Positions 35,636 to 47,769 of a stretch of 64,000 nucleotides of DNA are shown here, in pieces. The notes beneath the pieces were generated by a model. The model was given only the letters and a program-made list of their open reading frames with translations. It was not told the origin of the DNA and did no database searches. Each line of letters opens with the position of its first letter. The first letter of the stretch is position 1. The DNA lies in NCBI GenBank assembly GCA_014529385.2, contig CM043963.1, forward strand, positions 97,812,912-97,876,911. Direction: 5' to 3'. The DNA is from Adiantum capillus-veneris. Lineage: Eukaryota > Streptophyta > Polypodiopsida > Polypodiales > Pteridaceae. A program made the position numbers and the translations under genes.

Positions 35636-36768
35636 GATCCGTACCTCTTTTTTTGGTGTGCAGTCTGATTGTCTCTTTGAGTTTCTTTAGGTGGGGCTAG
35701 GTTTTTGTCATCCCTTTTGCTAGAGTTCGAAGCTGACTTTAGTTTGGAGCATAAATTATAATCAAGGAGTTTCTGCAGAAAGTGCAGAGAGGACTGAACA
35801 CCGGTTTAGGGTTTAGGATTTAGGGTGTAGTCTTGGCAATGAGCATTGATCAATTGTCCCTTTGTGGTATTGTAATTTTAGATTTTATCATCATCCACGC
35901 TGCAGATATTGTGTTTGAAGTACGTGCACATGGTACTGGGTATAGTGCAATCGTCAATGTATAAAAAACTCACTTGATTGATATTTGGGGTGGTAGGTTT
36001 CTTTAATCAACTACAAAGTGATAGTTTATATGTTTGTAGGCTTTTATTCCAAAATTCCTATTTTTCTCTATTTATTAAGGTATTTTTACCAATGGTGCGT
36101 ATTTTTGCGTACCTTAAACTTCAATCCATACAGGACTGCCGACCAAATACGTACCGTACTTTACATATGGTTCCACCTTGAGTTGAAGCTTGTAGCAGGC
36201 TACAGTGTCACTTTCATAGGACACACAGTTAGTACAGTTGGTATGGTCTAGTTCACACTGGACGGACTCTCTGGGCTGAGCAGTGACACGTGGCATGGAT
36301 ACGGACGGTGTTCTAGAGCACATTGTGGCCAGGTCATCACCACCACTCAGTTTGGAGATAACTTAGATGGCTGACATTTATGAGCCGTTGGTGGCTCTTT
36401 ATGGTGGCACATATGAGTAGTAGCTATTGAGTCATCACGATCACCTTCTTCATATATGGTCAGCGTCGTCGTCGAGAGTAGCGAGTCTATACACACAGCA
36501 CGTCTACACCATCCCTGCACATATGAGCCTCGACACCCCCATTGTACCCGTGAGTTCTGGGCTGGAGCTGAGTGTGCTGCCACACCAGAGTCTGTATCGA
36601 TTCTTTGAGATAGTCGAGTCCATATGTTGTCTCTGTGTTGATCAGCTGTTATCTATTGTTTCCTTTGTTTTCATTTCTCTTTTGAGTGAGATGTCACGCA
36701 CATTGCATTGAGGAGCACCCACTGTAGAGAGCACGACACACTATCTACGCTACAGGTGCTCTCATTTT

Positions 36769-36787
36769 TGGCACACCCGGTGGGACC
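36769..36787 (+). promoter_or_regulatory. possible primer-binding site of a second gypsy-type leader
   Basis: TGGCACACCCGGTGGGACC follows CTCTCATTTT, a layout like the TGGCGCC...GGGACC leaders that follow LTRs of many plant gypsy elements. A pyrimidine-rich, repetitive leader (CTCTCGCCCTGGTC, CTGGTCCAGCCA) continues to about 37030, where gypsy RT begins abruptly without gag. Confidence 0.35.
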
Positions 36788-37039
36788 TCAACTAAAGTCT
36801 CACTCTGTTGAGTTACAAATCGAGGAGCTAGTTGGCTTTACCTAGCCTCGCCTACTTCGCCTTGCATAGTGCAGCCTGCCTGTTGGTCTAATTCAGTTTC
36901 ACCGTAGACAGCTTAGTCTAGCTGACCTAGTCTCTCGCCCTGCTGGTCTGGTCCTCTCTCGCCCTGGTCCAGCCAAGCTCTCGTCTTGGTCTAGTCCTTC
37001 CTCGTCCCTGGTCCAGCCAGGTGATCTAGTAGAGTCACC

Positions 37040-39522
37040 TACGTTCAACCAGTTATTGCTCTCCAGTGTTGTTGGTTTTGAAGAAAGACGGATCTTGGAG
37101 AATGTGCATCGATTATAGCGCTCTCAACAAAATCACCATCAAGAACAAATTTCCGATTCGTAGGATCGATGATATACTTGAGAGGTTACGGGGATCCTCG
37201 TGCTTTAACAGGATTGACTTGAAGAGTGGATATCATCAGATAAGGATAGCGCCGAGAGATGTCTACAAGACAGCTTTTCGGACGACTTTTGGGTTATTTG
37301 AGTTTTTGGTGATGCCTTTTGGCTTATCCAATGCTCCTGCGACATTTAACCGGATGATGGATAGGATTTTTCGAGAGTACAGTTGGCACTTTCTTTGACG
37401 ACATCATTGTTTTCTCCAAGAATGAGGCAGAACACAGAGATCATCTCCTTCAAGTCTTTCAGGCATTACGAGATCACACGTTAGTTATTAATGCAAGGAA
37501 AAGTGAATTTTTCCTACCAGAGATACACTTTTTGGGACACATTGTGAGAGCAGCAGGAGTGCAAATGGACCCGGCCAAGATAGAGACTATCCATGATTGG
37601 CCCGATTTGAGGAATGTCCATGAAGTTAGAAGCTTCTTGGGACTGTGTTCGTACTACAAGCGGTTCATACGGAAGTTTGCAGAGGTTGCTTTCCCTTTGC
37701 ATACCTTGACACAGAAAGGAGTACCTTTTTCGTGGGGACCCACAGAGGTGACTGTCTTTCGGACATTGAAAGAGAAATTGACTACGATACCTATTTTGAC
37801 TTTGTCGGACTTGCAAAAGTCATTTGAAGTATATTGTGATGCTTGTGGTCGTAGTCTGGGTGCGGTCTTGATGCAAGAAGGCCATGTCATAGCTTACGAG
37901 AGCCGTTTGCTCTCTAGGCCGGCGATGACAGCACAGATCTATGAGAAAGAGCTTTTGGCGGTTATCCATGCTCTTACTCAGTGGCGGCATTACCTACTCG
38001 GAGCGGATTTTACTGTCTTTACAGACCATCAGAGTTTGCGCTACTTCTTGTCACAGAAGCAACTTTCGGAAAAGCAGATGCGGTGGGCGAACATCTTGTC
38101 ACAGTTCCACTTCCAGATTGTCCATGTGCAGGGACAGAAGAATGTGGTGGCAGATACTTTGTCTCGGAAACCGTTGGTTTTGGCTATTTCCGCAATACAT
38201 CATAGGAGCTTTGAGGATATGGTCGATCAGTATACCACAGATACAGATTTTGATGATATTTTCACACGGCTACGGGATGGGGAGACAATAGTTGGATACC
38301 TTCTTCGGGAAGGCTACTTGATGAAAAAGACTATGTTGTGCGTTACACAGCCGTTGAGGGATAAGGTTATGACTGAATGCCACTGTCTACCTTTTACGGG
38401 TCACCGCGGCATTGCTGCCACCATGAAAGGGGTAGAGAGATATTTCTTTTGGCTGAGACTCAAGAAAGATGTGGAAGAGTTTGTGCGCAGTTGCTTGATA
38501 TGCCAGAAGGTCAAGTTTGACAGGCATAAAGCACAGGGATTGTTACAGCCTTTACCCATATCCACCCGCCCCTGGAAAAGTATTGAAATGGATTTCATTT
38601 TTGATCTCCCGAGAACACAAAATGATCACGATGATTTTCCGATTACATGGTAGTCTGAGACGATTGTCTCCAACAGAGACCCCAGATTTATGAGTTTGTT
38701 TTGGAAGGTGATTTGGGAGAACATTGGCATGCGGTTGCAGTTCTCGTCATCGTTCCACTTGCAGACTGACGGGCAATTTGAGATTGCCAATTCAGTGATT
38801 TTAGATTTATTGAAGTCTTGTATCTCGGATCAAAAGACTCAATGGGAAAAATTTGCTTACAGTAACACGATACACTCTTCGACGGGGAAGACGCCATGTG
38901 AGATTGTTGAAAGTGCTGCGAAGGTTCCATCCTTCCTAAGCACGAAAGATTAGATATTGGAAGCGGATGAATATTCGCGAGATTTGGATATGGCTTTTGC
39001 CAAGGTTCGCGAGACTTTGCAGAAGTCTCAAGAACGACAGTAAAAGGCAGCGGATCGCCATCGTCGCGACTTGAAATTGAAGGAGGATGATTGGGTGCTC
39101 TTACTTTTGAGAAGGCATGCCTACGAAAGAAAAAGGGAAAGGAGAGGCTTTTTCCAAAGCTTAGTATGCGATACTACAGACCTTTCCAGATTACTGAAAA
39201 GATAAATGATGTCTCCTTCCGATTGAAACTGCCAGATACTTGGAGGATTCATAATGCATTGCATGTGAGTCTCTTGAAACCTGTTAAGGGTGATGTGCCT
39301 GATGATGGGGAGCTTGCTGAGCAACCCGAAGTGGAAGAAAACGAGGAGATCCTTGTTCCTGAACAGATTTTGGCACATAACGATACGAATAAAGGTAAAG
39401 TCCGAAGGCGGTTCTTGGTTTAGTTCAAGAACTTTCCTGCATTTGATGCGAAGTGGATGGAGGAGGAGGACCTAGCAGATACTCCTCGGATTGTGAAACT
39501 TTACCTCGATGTTTTGGTTTAG
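37040..39522 (+). mobile_element. Ty3-gypsy chromovirus-type pol, 5' truncated and broken
   Basis: RT starts mid-domain at about 37050 ([52 protein letters not shown]). A frameshift at about 37385 separates it from the catalytic [12 protein letters not shown] 373-codon frame (37532-38653) covers the RT thumb (EVRSFLGLCSYYKRF), RNase H (FEVYCDACGRSLGAVL, YEKELLAVIHAL, FTDHQSLRYFLS) and the integrase zinc finger (HxxxxHRG...CLICQKVK). The integrase core then has an internal deletion near 38640: the first Asp (EMDFIFDLP) is followed almost directly by SNRDPRF. GQFE is still present at about 38770. Stops at 38651, 38951 and 39041 interrupt the rest. The C-terminus carries a chromodomain-like segment (EEILVPEQIL, KWMEEEDLAD). 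Confidence 0.92.
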
Positions 39523-40108
39523 CATAGTCTACTCCAAACAGAACCCAGAAATTCAGCTTGGCCGAAGATCTGGTGCAGTGGGATGCACAAGAGGGGAGTC
39601 ACTCTGCTCCCTTGTCAACAGATGCCTTGATTTTGATACTGAAGTCACTGATGTCTCTTTGAGCTTTAGGGATACTAAGAGCTAACAGTATTCTGCTGGA
39701 TGACTTTATGAAATGGAATTCCTGATTATGATACTGATTTGTTCTTGACTTCTTGTGAGTGCAAGAACTAATAGACGAAATGACTGCAGCATTTTGGTCT
39801 GATTGATCTCGAATAGACATGGTTGCAATAGGGGTTAGTCAATCGGACATCGATGAGGTCCCTATTGGACCTAGATGTGATTGCTAGCTACATTGCCGAT
39901 AAATCATGGTCTAAGATCCGAATGAATGTTGAATGTCATGTGATGTCCTGTGATGTCGTGTGATGTGACTGTCGATTTCGTACATGTGCTAGATGTGTGT
40001 TCCTAGTACGTAGGTACTAACAGTCAGTGTCTGCTAAGACAGTTTATGGCTTTTGTCGGTTTTGCAGGCGTAATCGCGGTCGATTACAATGCTTTCAAGA
40101 GGGGGGTA
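39523..40108 (+). other. gypsy 3' untranslated leader to polypurine tract
   Basis: No coding sequence recognised. The phrase GTGATGTCxTGTGATGT is repeated at 39940-39967. The stretch ends with the purine run AAGAGGGGGGTA at 40097-40108, which directly precedes the LTR. Confidence 0.6.
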
Positions 40109-40679
40109 TGTCACAAAGTGATGACGTGGCGGACAACAGAAACCCACGTACCCTAATTTCTGCCAGAAACCCTAAACTTCCTGCAAACCCTAATTTTCGG
40201 AAATCGAGGAGGCTTTTAAAATTTTTTTAAAAAATATATAAAAATTTTGGGAAAATGATGAGCGACGCGAATCTTGTTTTTTTTTTATAAAAAAAAGAGA
40301 AAAAGACTCTCTAAGAGAGAGAGAGAACTGATGCTTTTTATTTTAAAAGCTTTTGGGGCTCTGCTTTTGGGCATCCCTTGTATCTTTAAACAAGTGGTGA
40401 GGGCCTCACTTCTCAGAGCATCTGGACGCAGAGTCTGAGAGTGAAACCCTAACCGCTCTCTTGTACTTTGATGATTGATTAATACAAAAAGAAATACCGA
40501 AAGGGGCGCCAGTCTTTGGGGCCAATATCTCTAGGCACGGAACTCCGCCGGGCCAGTGCAAATCTATTGTGATCTGTGAATTGTTTTGAGGTGGTTATTT
40601 GGTGTTGTCGCGGTTGATTCTTGACTTGGAGTGTCCAAGTCTGTTACATGTTCCCTTTTGCTGCCCATTCCATGTGACA
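40109..40679 (+). repeat. 3' LTR of the chromovirus-type element
   Basis: It starts TGTCACAAAGTGATGACG directly after a polypurine tract. The end proposed here, GTGACA at 40674-40679, is the exact inverse of the TGTCAC start; an alternative end is TGTTACA at 40642-40648. It holds the family phrase AAATACCGAAAGGGGCGCC at 40490-40508, also seen at 736-780, 45850 and 49267, so the solo-LTR family in this window is related. Only one LTR of this element is present. Confidence 0.7.
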
Positions 40680-41160
40680 CATGTGCGCATGTCTTGTCAT
40701 AAGGAATGGGGATTCCTACCTATTCATAATCCCTGTTCCCCGTTCCCATTTTGCGTTCCATGTGATTACGACAAAGAGAGAAGCAAAGAAAAGGAGAAGG
40801 TGCCAGAGGCAGACAAAGGCTCCTCTGGTTTTACCAATTTACAGACACATGGACCCTATTGTTCAGGGCCCACCTCTTGATGTTTCCTTTTCTGCAGCAG
40901 CTATACTACCTGCTTCTCAAGAGCCTGACAAGGCTCCTCATATTTTCTCTACATGTAGCTTCGACAACGATGAAATAGGAGGAGATTTTTCCAGCATTTG
41001 GAGTTCCAAGACATTGAGGACAAGTAGTAATCTTGGTATTTATTGTATATTTAATGGATTTTGAGATCACACATCTGTGGTGATGAGCTGCATGTTTTGT
41101 ACATTATCTTGGGGATTGTGCTCTTGAGATGTTCATTTTCATAGATATTCTTTTCTAGTA
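40680..41160. other. short stretch without recognised gene
   Basis: A + strand frame (40681-41064, 127 codons) includes a Pro/Ser/Asp-rich part (PHIFSTCSFDNDEIGGDFSS) that looks mildly coding, but I do not recognise it. At 40698-40768 the phrases GGAATGGGGATTCC and CCCTGTTCCCCGTTCCC resemble the composition of the MITE at 63050, without clear ends. Confidence 0.3.
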
Positions 41161-43812
41161 GAGAGAGAGAGAAATGAAATGAAATGAAATGAAATGTTAT
41201 ATTAACGTCTTCAAAAGGCATAGTGACCTATGAGACCAGAAAGTTACAAGGTGGTGGATCTGATACAAAGTCAGAGTAACAAAATAACGTAACAACAGTA
41301 CAAAACAAAGATATATATTATGGGATTCTAGATTGGTCGATGTGAGCTAAAGCCGAAAACGAAGCAAAAATGGGCGACTAGTTGGGATAGTTGAATCACA
41401 AAAGATCTAGCATCGGTCGTTGGCGAATCTCATCAATTTCCTCCATGCTTAGTAGTCTGACCGGGCGTCGTGCATGCCTGGCCATCGTGCTCTGAATCTT
41501 TTGACGTAGCCTCCGTCGATGCTGTGTAGTCCTGCGCAATCGTGGGCGCCTAGATTTCCCCAGTTCAATCGCTCGGTCAATCAATGTGCCTCTGGTGTGA
41601 GACGGGGGGGAGCTCTGCTGTGGGAGTGGCTCTTGCGGCTGTCCCGTGTCTGCTTTGAAGAAGTCTGTAATCCGTCTTTGAGACTGGTTAACCTCGCCAT
41701 TCATTAGGCTCTCTCTGTGTCTGCGCAGCTCGAGCAAGAACAAACCCAAGCATCTTTGATCTTCGTATCCCATTACTCTTGAGAGTGGTCCAAAACCCTC
41801 TCTGAACAAGCAATGGAAGCGGCCTCGTATCTCGTAGTAGACGGGGCAGCGGCATGTATAATGCAGCTCTGTCTCAGGTTCCATGTCACACAAGGAGCAT
41901 GTCCTGGCCTCTATTGGTACTCCGCTGTATCTCCCAGTTTCAATCCGCAGTTGGTGAGACGATGTGCGTAACTGGCCAATAGCACACCGTATCCCATGAG
42001 ACAGGTGGGTATCCATGTATCTGGGTCTCATCACAAAACCATCTTCCGTAAGCTAGAGAAGGTGGTCTCTGTAGAAAGCCATCTTCGTGCCCAGTTCTTG
42101 TGGTGGTTGTATCCATGTCCTCCTGGTGTCTAGCTAGGTCAGGTCTTGGTGGATGAGCTTGGTGATCTCCGACTGTGTAAGAATGAGAGATGGTGCATCC
42201 AATGAGTACTGGAATGGTGGCAGCCTGTCTATGCTGAACCAATGCGCCTGAAACCATGATGTCATCTCCCCATACCAACATGTTGTATCTCCTTGTATGG
42301 CTAACTGTTGAGAGGACTCAAGTGCTATGCGAGCATATCTGTCTCTGGAAAGTTCCCATGTGCGGTTTATGAAGGAGACTGATTTGGTGAGCGCCTCTAC
42401 CACTAGTGGGGGGACCGCTAGCTCTGCTCGAATAATGGCCCGTGGTACTGATGCCTTGGCTCTAATGAGCCGCGAGATCATAGAGACGAGAGGTTTCTCC
42501 ATGTTCCCCCATCCGTCTGTGCGACCCGGCCTCCCGTGGTGATGCAATGAAGGTCCCCATATCTCAGCCCCATAGAGCAATGCTGAGGCCACCAAGGTGT
42601 CAAAGAGCCAGAGCTTCGTCCGGGGTTCCTGAAACTGAACCTGCGAACACATCCTCTCCAATCTACCCAATGTTGCGTGGGCTCTAGTCAGTCTGGTCTC
42701 TACTACTCTTGTGAGTGAGAATGTGGGTCCAGTAAAAACCACTCCAAGGTAAGTGTAAGCGTCCGTGTACTCCACAATCTCCTGGCCATATGTGAATGTA
42801 GGTGCTGATTTCCTGATCCACTGTGGGGTGGTATTAAACACCATAACCTTGGTTTTACCAAGGTTGACAGACAAACCGCTTTCGTGAGCAAACGTATGCA
42901 AAGCATCCAATTGGCGTTGCATTCCCTCTGGGGATTCGGAGATCAACACAATATCGTCCGCATATAACAAAAGTGGAATCCATGTCCCTGCCAACTGTGC
43001 ACCTTTATCCCCGTCCCTATCAATGTAGTCAGAAACCTCATCCACATACATACCGAAAAGAGTAGGAGAGAGCGGGCAACCCTGCTTCACCCCAATAGTG
43101 GAGTGAACCGGTATTTAGAGTCCCTCCGGGGTGCGTACATGCCCTACTACTGATCTATATAATGCCATGATCCCCCAAATGAGCTCTGTGGGTACTCCCA
43201 TTTCCTGTAATCTGCGCATCAATCTAGCTCTGGGTACTGTGTCAAACGCTTTGCGGAAGTCCACAAAGCTGCAGTAGATCCGTCTCCCATGAGATCTGCC
43301 TTCCTCCATGATGGCCCTGAGTGTCAAGATGTGGTCAAGAGTAGAGAAGCCTCTCCTGAACCCTGCCTGCCCAGTTGCACGCAATCCTTCCCTCTCTGCC
43401 CATCTACTCAGCTGTTGCTCAAGAATGGACGCATGCAATCTTGCCAGTGTGTGCCCAATCATAATAGTGCGATAATTCCCATGCTCCATGGGGTCTCCTG
43501 ATTTGAAGATAGGTACGATCGTAGATAGGCTCCAAGTGTCCGGTAGGCCCTCACACATGGCACGGTTAAACATAACTGCTAGAAGCTCTGCTAGTAAGTC
43601 TTTGGCATGCATGAAATGCTCAGCGACTAGGCCCTCATGATCATATGCTCTCCCAATCTTCATCCTGTCAATAGCTTTCTTCACCATTTCAGCAGTGAAA
43701 AAGACACGTGTGTGGGCATGGGTCAGGGGGGTTGGGGAGGGGCGGCTGTCCAGGTACTATGTACAAAGATGATGCGTACTGACCCCAGATCTCTGTGGAG
43801 GAAATAGAAGAA

Positions 43813-43816
<4 letters not shown>

Positions 43817-43858
<42 letters not shown>
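43817..43858. repeat. poly-G tract inside LINE copy A ORF2
   Basis: About 42 G (proline codons on the coding strand), located just after the HEHSPP-equivalent site, between endonuclease and RT. Copy C has a poly-C run at the same protein position (61291-61324), while copy B has only a few C. Confidence 0.9.
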
Positions 43859-43859
<1 letters not shown>

Positions 43860-44561
43860 CCTGACTCAAGAATAGCTGATATAGATCCTGCTCGAGTCGA
43901 GCCAAAAAAGCCCTCTTCTTCCGCCGCACTAGGCGTCGGAAGTCCATCTGTGACTGTTTGTGAGTGACGTCCCCCAACAGCACCTCCCTCTGAAGTCTGG
44001 CACTAGTCTGGCAGCACTCCTCATCGTACCAGCTGTTCTGAGGCATGCTCCCAGATCGGCGGCTCTGCTCAGGCTGGGTGTGTGGGTATGCTTCTGCTGC
44101 TGCCTCATGTAATCTCTGTGTCAGTATAGTAGTTAGCTCCTCCAGAGGTCGCCCTGGGTCCTCAGTGCATAGGCGTCTGTAGATTCCGTCCATGTATACA
44201 AAGTCCGTCTCCCTTGTGAATATGTAGCGAGTAGGGGCTGCCACTCATGGCGTGTGTGCTACACTGAACTGGAAGGAGATGGTCATTGACACCAGAGCAT
44301 GATCCACTGCCACCCCGACCGGTCTGTGCCCAACTGTAAGATCCTGGATACTAGAGATGAGATTCGGTTGTGCCATGACATAGTCCACCATGCTGGCTCC
44401 ATGTCTGTGTGGGAAGCATGTAAAACCTCCCGCAGCAGGAAATCTCTGTAGGCCGTTCAAGATGGCCAATCCATGTGCACTGCCCATGTCTATCAGGTGT
44501 CACCCATTCTCAGTATATTACATAACGTGTGATAGTCTGGAAAGGCCCGTTTCTGCCACAT

Positions 44562-46052
44562 CTATCTGTCACGAGGACGTGGCAGTTAATAACCATGTCA
44601 CAGAGATGTGGCAACTGCTAACCTTGGTTGTTGGTTTCTTTCCAATGGGGTTTATTTTATTTGTTTTGAGACCCTCTTCTTGAAGTAGCAAACGGTCGGA
44701 CATTGTATGGCCAATGTGAACGGTAGATTCACCCGCAGACGGGAAGTGGTCGGCACTGGAATTCGTATGGTAAGAGGATGTCTAGGCTCAGAGCAAGATC
44801 ATATAGGTCCCCCCGTCGCACTTAGCAAGTTGGTGGATACTAGGAAGTGAACTCAATTAAGGCGTAAAGTCAAGGTGGGACTACCAACAAAAAGTATTCG
44901 ACAGTTGGGCCACATTGCATTTTTGGATGCGGTCCCAATGAGGATAGATGGTCAGAAGACCAGTGGGAGCCCAACGGAAGCATCTCCTAAAATCTAGGGA
45001 ACTGCTATTTTGGGCCACGAAATGTGTTCGCGTCATTACCTTCGGTATGACTAGGGGAACACTTTACAACTCTACCGCGAAGTCAACTGACGCACCAGTT
45101 GAGATATTTTTAGCAGGGAAAGCCCAAACTCGGAAACTGGGCGACGTGTCAGCTTGTGAGCGATTCTGCCACTCTGGGAGGCAAAAACGAGCTGCATATC
45201 AACAAAGGGGGCACCATTTTCAGCCACAGGCGGATTGCAATAGGTACAGAAGCTATGGAATGCTTACCTTGCCCTCTATGCACAGTATGGTGACGGGAGT
45301 GATGCCCCGCACGCTACATACTGCTCTCTTTCTCCCCTACGTGCAGTTATGTGATGCCCCACAAGAGGGCTACTCATTTGACTGATGTACAGTTGTGTGG
45401 GTTCATGCTTTTGTGCTGAGGAAAGAGCCTCCTTGAGCAGGAACAGGGGTAGCTAACTGCTGCTCCAAAGCAGGCACTGGTGAGGGTCATAACCTCACCG
45501 TACAGGTGCGAAATCAGCGCTGTGTATGCGCTATAATTTGACTGTTTTTCAGCCATACGGACGCCAGGATCATTGGGAATCGTGCCCCACTGGCAAAGGA
45601 CAATTAGGGGACTGTTTGGGGCTGAAAACAGGGCAAAAACCAGTAAATACAGCGTGCTGAATTTACTGTTTTTGGACAGGAATCAGAGGGTATACGACAG
45701 TGCAAGCGAGTTCGAGCAGGGGAATTGGTTTCGCGCAAGTTTTGGGGCTGTTATGCTGCCGAAATTTGGCCAAATCAAATGGTATCTAGGTGGATACACG
45801 TGAAGGATTCCCAGGACCTTACCTTGTAATTTACCCTCCTAAAGAATAAAGAAATACCAAAAGGGGCGCCAATTTTGGGGCCTACAGGTTGTCGGCGTCT
45901 GCTCGGAGCATTCTAGCTTCCGAGCCGTGTGTGTATTCAAGTGTTAACTCCCGTCGCAGGTTCTCTTTGCAAAGTGCTCTGTGTGTGTGTTTAAAGTAAA
46001 GAATTTCGGGTGAAAGCCAACGCCTACCGCCCTACGGGCCGGTTTCACTATC
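44562..46052 (+). mobile_element. solo LTR with perfect 5-bp target duplication, inside LINE copy A
   Basis: 1481 bp from TGTCACGAGGACGTGG (44567) to GGGCCGGTTTCA (46047), flanked on both sides by CTATC (44562-44566 and 46048-46052). TG...CA ends and a 5-bp duplication are the marks of an LTR-retrotransposon insertion, and no internal region is present. LINE sequence runs up to both junctions; removing the insert with one CTATC restores the endonuclease alignment with the copy at 60032-61970. Much of it is duplicated at 47938-49462. It carries the family signature ATACCAAAAGGGGCGCC near 45850. Confidence 0.92.
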
Positions 46053-46593
46053 TCTCTTAGCATCTCCTTTGAAGTATCATAAAACACTGCCTGGTGATGG
46101 GCAGTCCTAGCATTGAAGTCCCGAGGATGATAATGTCACCGTCCCTAGAGAACTCCCATATGTCATCATCCAAAATAGAGAAAGGGGACTGTCCTCTGGG
46201 TGGTGCATAAACTGATGTACTCCGGGGGAAGTAACAAATAGCTAGATAGAGGTATCTGTCTGTCTCTGCTTTCAGTCTCACCCACATGTACCTAGCCTGC
46301 TCGTCCCTGCGGGCTATATGTATCAGTGGTGGCTGCAGATCCTCTCTAAATAACACTGCCACTCCTCCCGGGCCCCGCCCTCTGTGCTCTAAGCGTGTCT
46401 CCTGTCTGTAGGCTGTCTCCAACCTGTATCCACTGATGTGAGGCATGGATTGCCCAGGGGCCTGGTGTGTCTCAGAGTAGAAGATGATGTCTCTTCCAGT
46501 AAAGCTGTCCTCAAAAGCACCCACATCAAGACGCATAGATCCATTGCAATTCCAGGCAGCTACTTTGAGTGTGGTCCCATAAGTCTCGCACCG

Positions 46594-47489
46594 TCATGTG
46601 GAGCGTCGCTCAAGTATTACCACTTTTCCGTCTCGGTAAAAAGCGATCTTGCCTTTTCCCCTTGCCGCTCTAATCTCCGGCATTACTTCCTGCATATGAG
46701 CGATCTGCGAGAGGGTGAGATCATCCCCGAGAAAGATGCCAATCTCTTTAAGAGTTGGTCTTTTCTTCAAGAATGACTTCTTTGCTTCCATGGAGGGAAA
46801 ACGGAGGATGAGTGCTCTTTCTTTTGAGGTTTCTCCACTGCCTCCATTTTTCTTTATGTTGCCCCCTCTCCATGCCCTTGTGTGTGTCGGCTCATGAATC
46901 CCCATCAAGGCTGTGAGTTCTTTTACTTCTTCGTCCACATTGCCTTTGTCTTTAAGACCGCAAATTCTCACATGTAAAGCGCGCACCCTTCTCCTCTGCT
47001 CCTCCTCTAGTGTCTGGTTAATGATGTTGTTGGGTGTGGACGTGGGTGTTATCTCCTTGTCTTTTCCTTTCTTGGCCACCTTTATCCATTTCTCGGCTTC
47101 GTCCGCCTTCTGTTGGGTTTTGGTAAGAACATCCACCCAAGAAGTCGTCATTTCTTTGTGCTATTCTTCTCCCTCTTTGATGGCCCGTACTTGTTCCTTG
47201 ATCGTGTTGATTTCTTCGATTACTGAGGGTTGCAGTTCGCCCTCTTCCAGTGTGTTTCTTGATCGGGCTTCGGCGAGTTCTTTCTTGAGTGACACGATCT
47301 CTTCCTCTTGGGTCATCACTCGGTCTTCCAGCGTGCTTATTTTGCTCTCTTGGATCAGCACACGTCCTTCGAGTATGTTTATTGTGCCCAGAGATTGCGG
47401 TTCAGCTTGGTAATGGTCTCCGTCATTTCCTCTTGACATTTTTGAATGGCATTCTCTAGGGGGTCGGCTTTATCGTTCGTCTTCCTCAT
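46594..47489 (-). pseudogene. LINE copy A ORF1 (coiled-coil protein), broken
   Basis: It starts at an ATG at 47489 (MRKTNDKADPLENAIQKC). A one-base deletion at about 47395 (CTCTGGG where copy C has CTATTGGG) shifts the frame. A coiled-coil stretch follows (ISTLEDRVMTQEEEIVSLKK) and ELQPS; an in-frame TAG lies at 47158-47160. The second half (TTSWVDVLTKTQQKADEAE, RRRVRALHVRICGLKD, IFLGDDLTLSQIAHMQEVMP, FYRDGKVVILERRST) is open to 46594. ORF1 proteins of LINEs are RNA-binding chaperones with a coiled coil; I see no CCHC knuckle. ORF2 begins shortly downstream. Confidence 0.8.
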
Positions 47490-47514
47490 GCTTGATCGCC
47501 GTCCGCAAGGGGGT

Positions 47515-47605
47515 TAGATGTACGTGTGCACCCACCCTAGCAGCGGGCGCCGCAGTTGGGCGTGTGGGGGGGAGTCGCTAGATGCACGTGTGCACCCACC
47601 CTAGC
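47515..47605 (-). repeat. two 27-bp direct repeats in the 5' UTR of LINE copy A
   Basis: TAGATGTACGTGTGCACC plus CACCCTAGC occurs at 47515-47541 and, with one difference, at 47579-47605, a period of 64 bp. They lie just upstream of the ORF1 start on the - strand, where LINE promoters lie, so they may be promoter repeats. Confidence 0.85.
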
Positions 47606-47769
47606 GGCGGTCTCGGCGAGTGGTGGAGCGCGAGGCGGTACGGCCCGGGGGAGATAGCGGTAGTTACAGATTGGAGAGAGAGAGAGGGGGGAGGGGGGAG
47701 TATGGTAGATAGAGTGGGGGGAAGGGGTGCGGGCGAGTAAAAAATAATAATAATAATAATAAATAAATA

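Larger units (their letters stand above)
41396..46560 (-). pseudogene. LINE copy A ORF2 (endonuclease-RT), broken and split
   Basis: The endonuclease N-terminus is at 46560-46057 (AAWNCNGSMRLDV, FYSETHQAPG, GGVAVLFRED). The frame is then broken by the solo LTR and resumes at 44560 with the rest of the endonuclease (GLAILNGLQRFPAAGGFTCF, VDYVMAQP, VAVDHALVSM). A poly-G tract (poly-C on this strand) at 43817-43858 sits where the protein has a short proline run. RT lies at 43687-42134: YDHEGLVAEHF, STIVPIFKSGDP, GQAGFRRGFSTLDHIL, SFVDFRKAFDTVPRARL, KQGCPLSPTLFG, LLYADDIVLIS. The C-terminal Cys-His segment is at about 41915-41840 (CSLCDMEPETELHYTCRCP). A stop near 43112 separates two of the RT pieces. 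Confidence 0.88.
41165..47690 (-). mobile_element. LINE copy A (TTTCA-tailed family), nearly full length, interrupted by a solo LTR
   Basis: On the - strand this holds 5' UTR, ORF1, ORF2 and 3' UTR, about 5.0 kb without the insertion at 44567-46047. The 3' end is the family tail (ATTTCATTTCATTTC on the - strand) at 41172-41195, set directly against a short (GA)n at 41160-41171. The 5' end runs to about 47690, against another (GA)n at 47672-47686. All parts have frameshifts or stops. It lies in the PIG-A intron, in the same orientation as PIG-A. Confidence 0.88.

Noticed and set aside
35802..35827. Plant telomere-like TTTAGGG units (GGTTTAGGGTTTAGG, ATTTAGGG)
   Set aside because: Only two to three imperfect units; too short to call an interstitial telomere repeat.
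40698..40768. Possible MITE resembling the one at 63050
   Set aside because: Shared GTTCCCCGTTCCC-type phrases only; no clear ends or target duplication.
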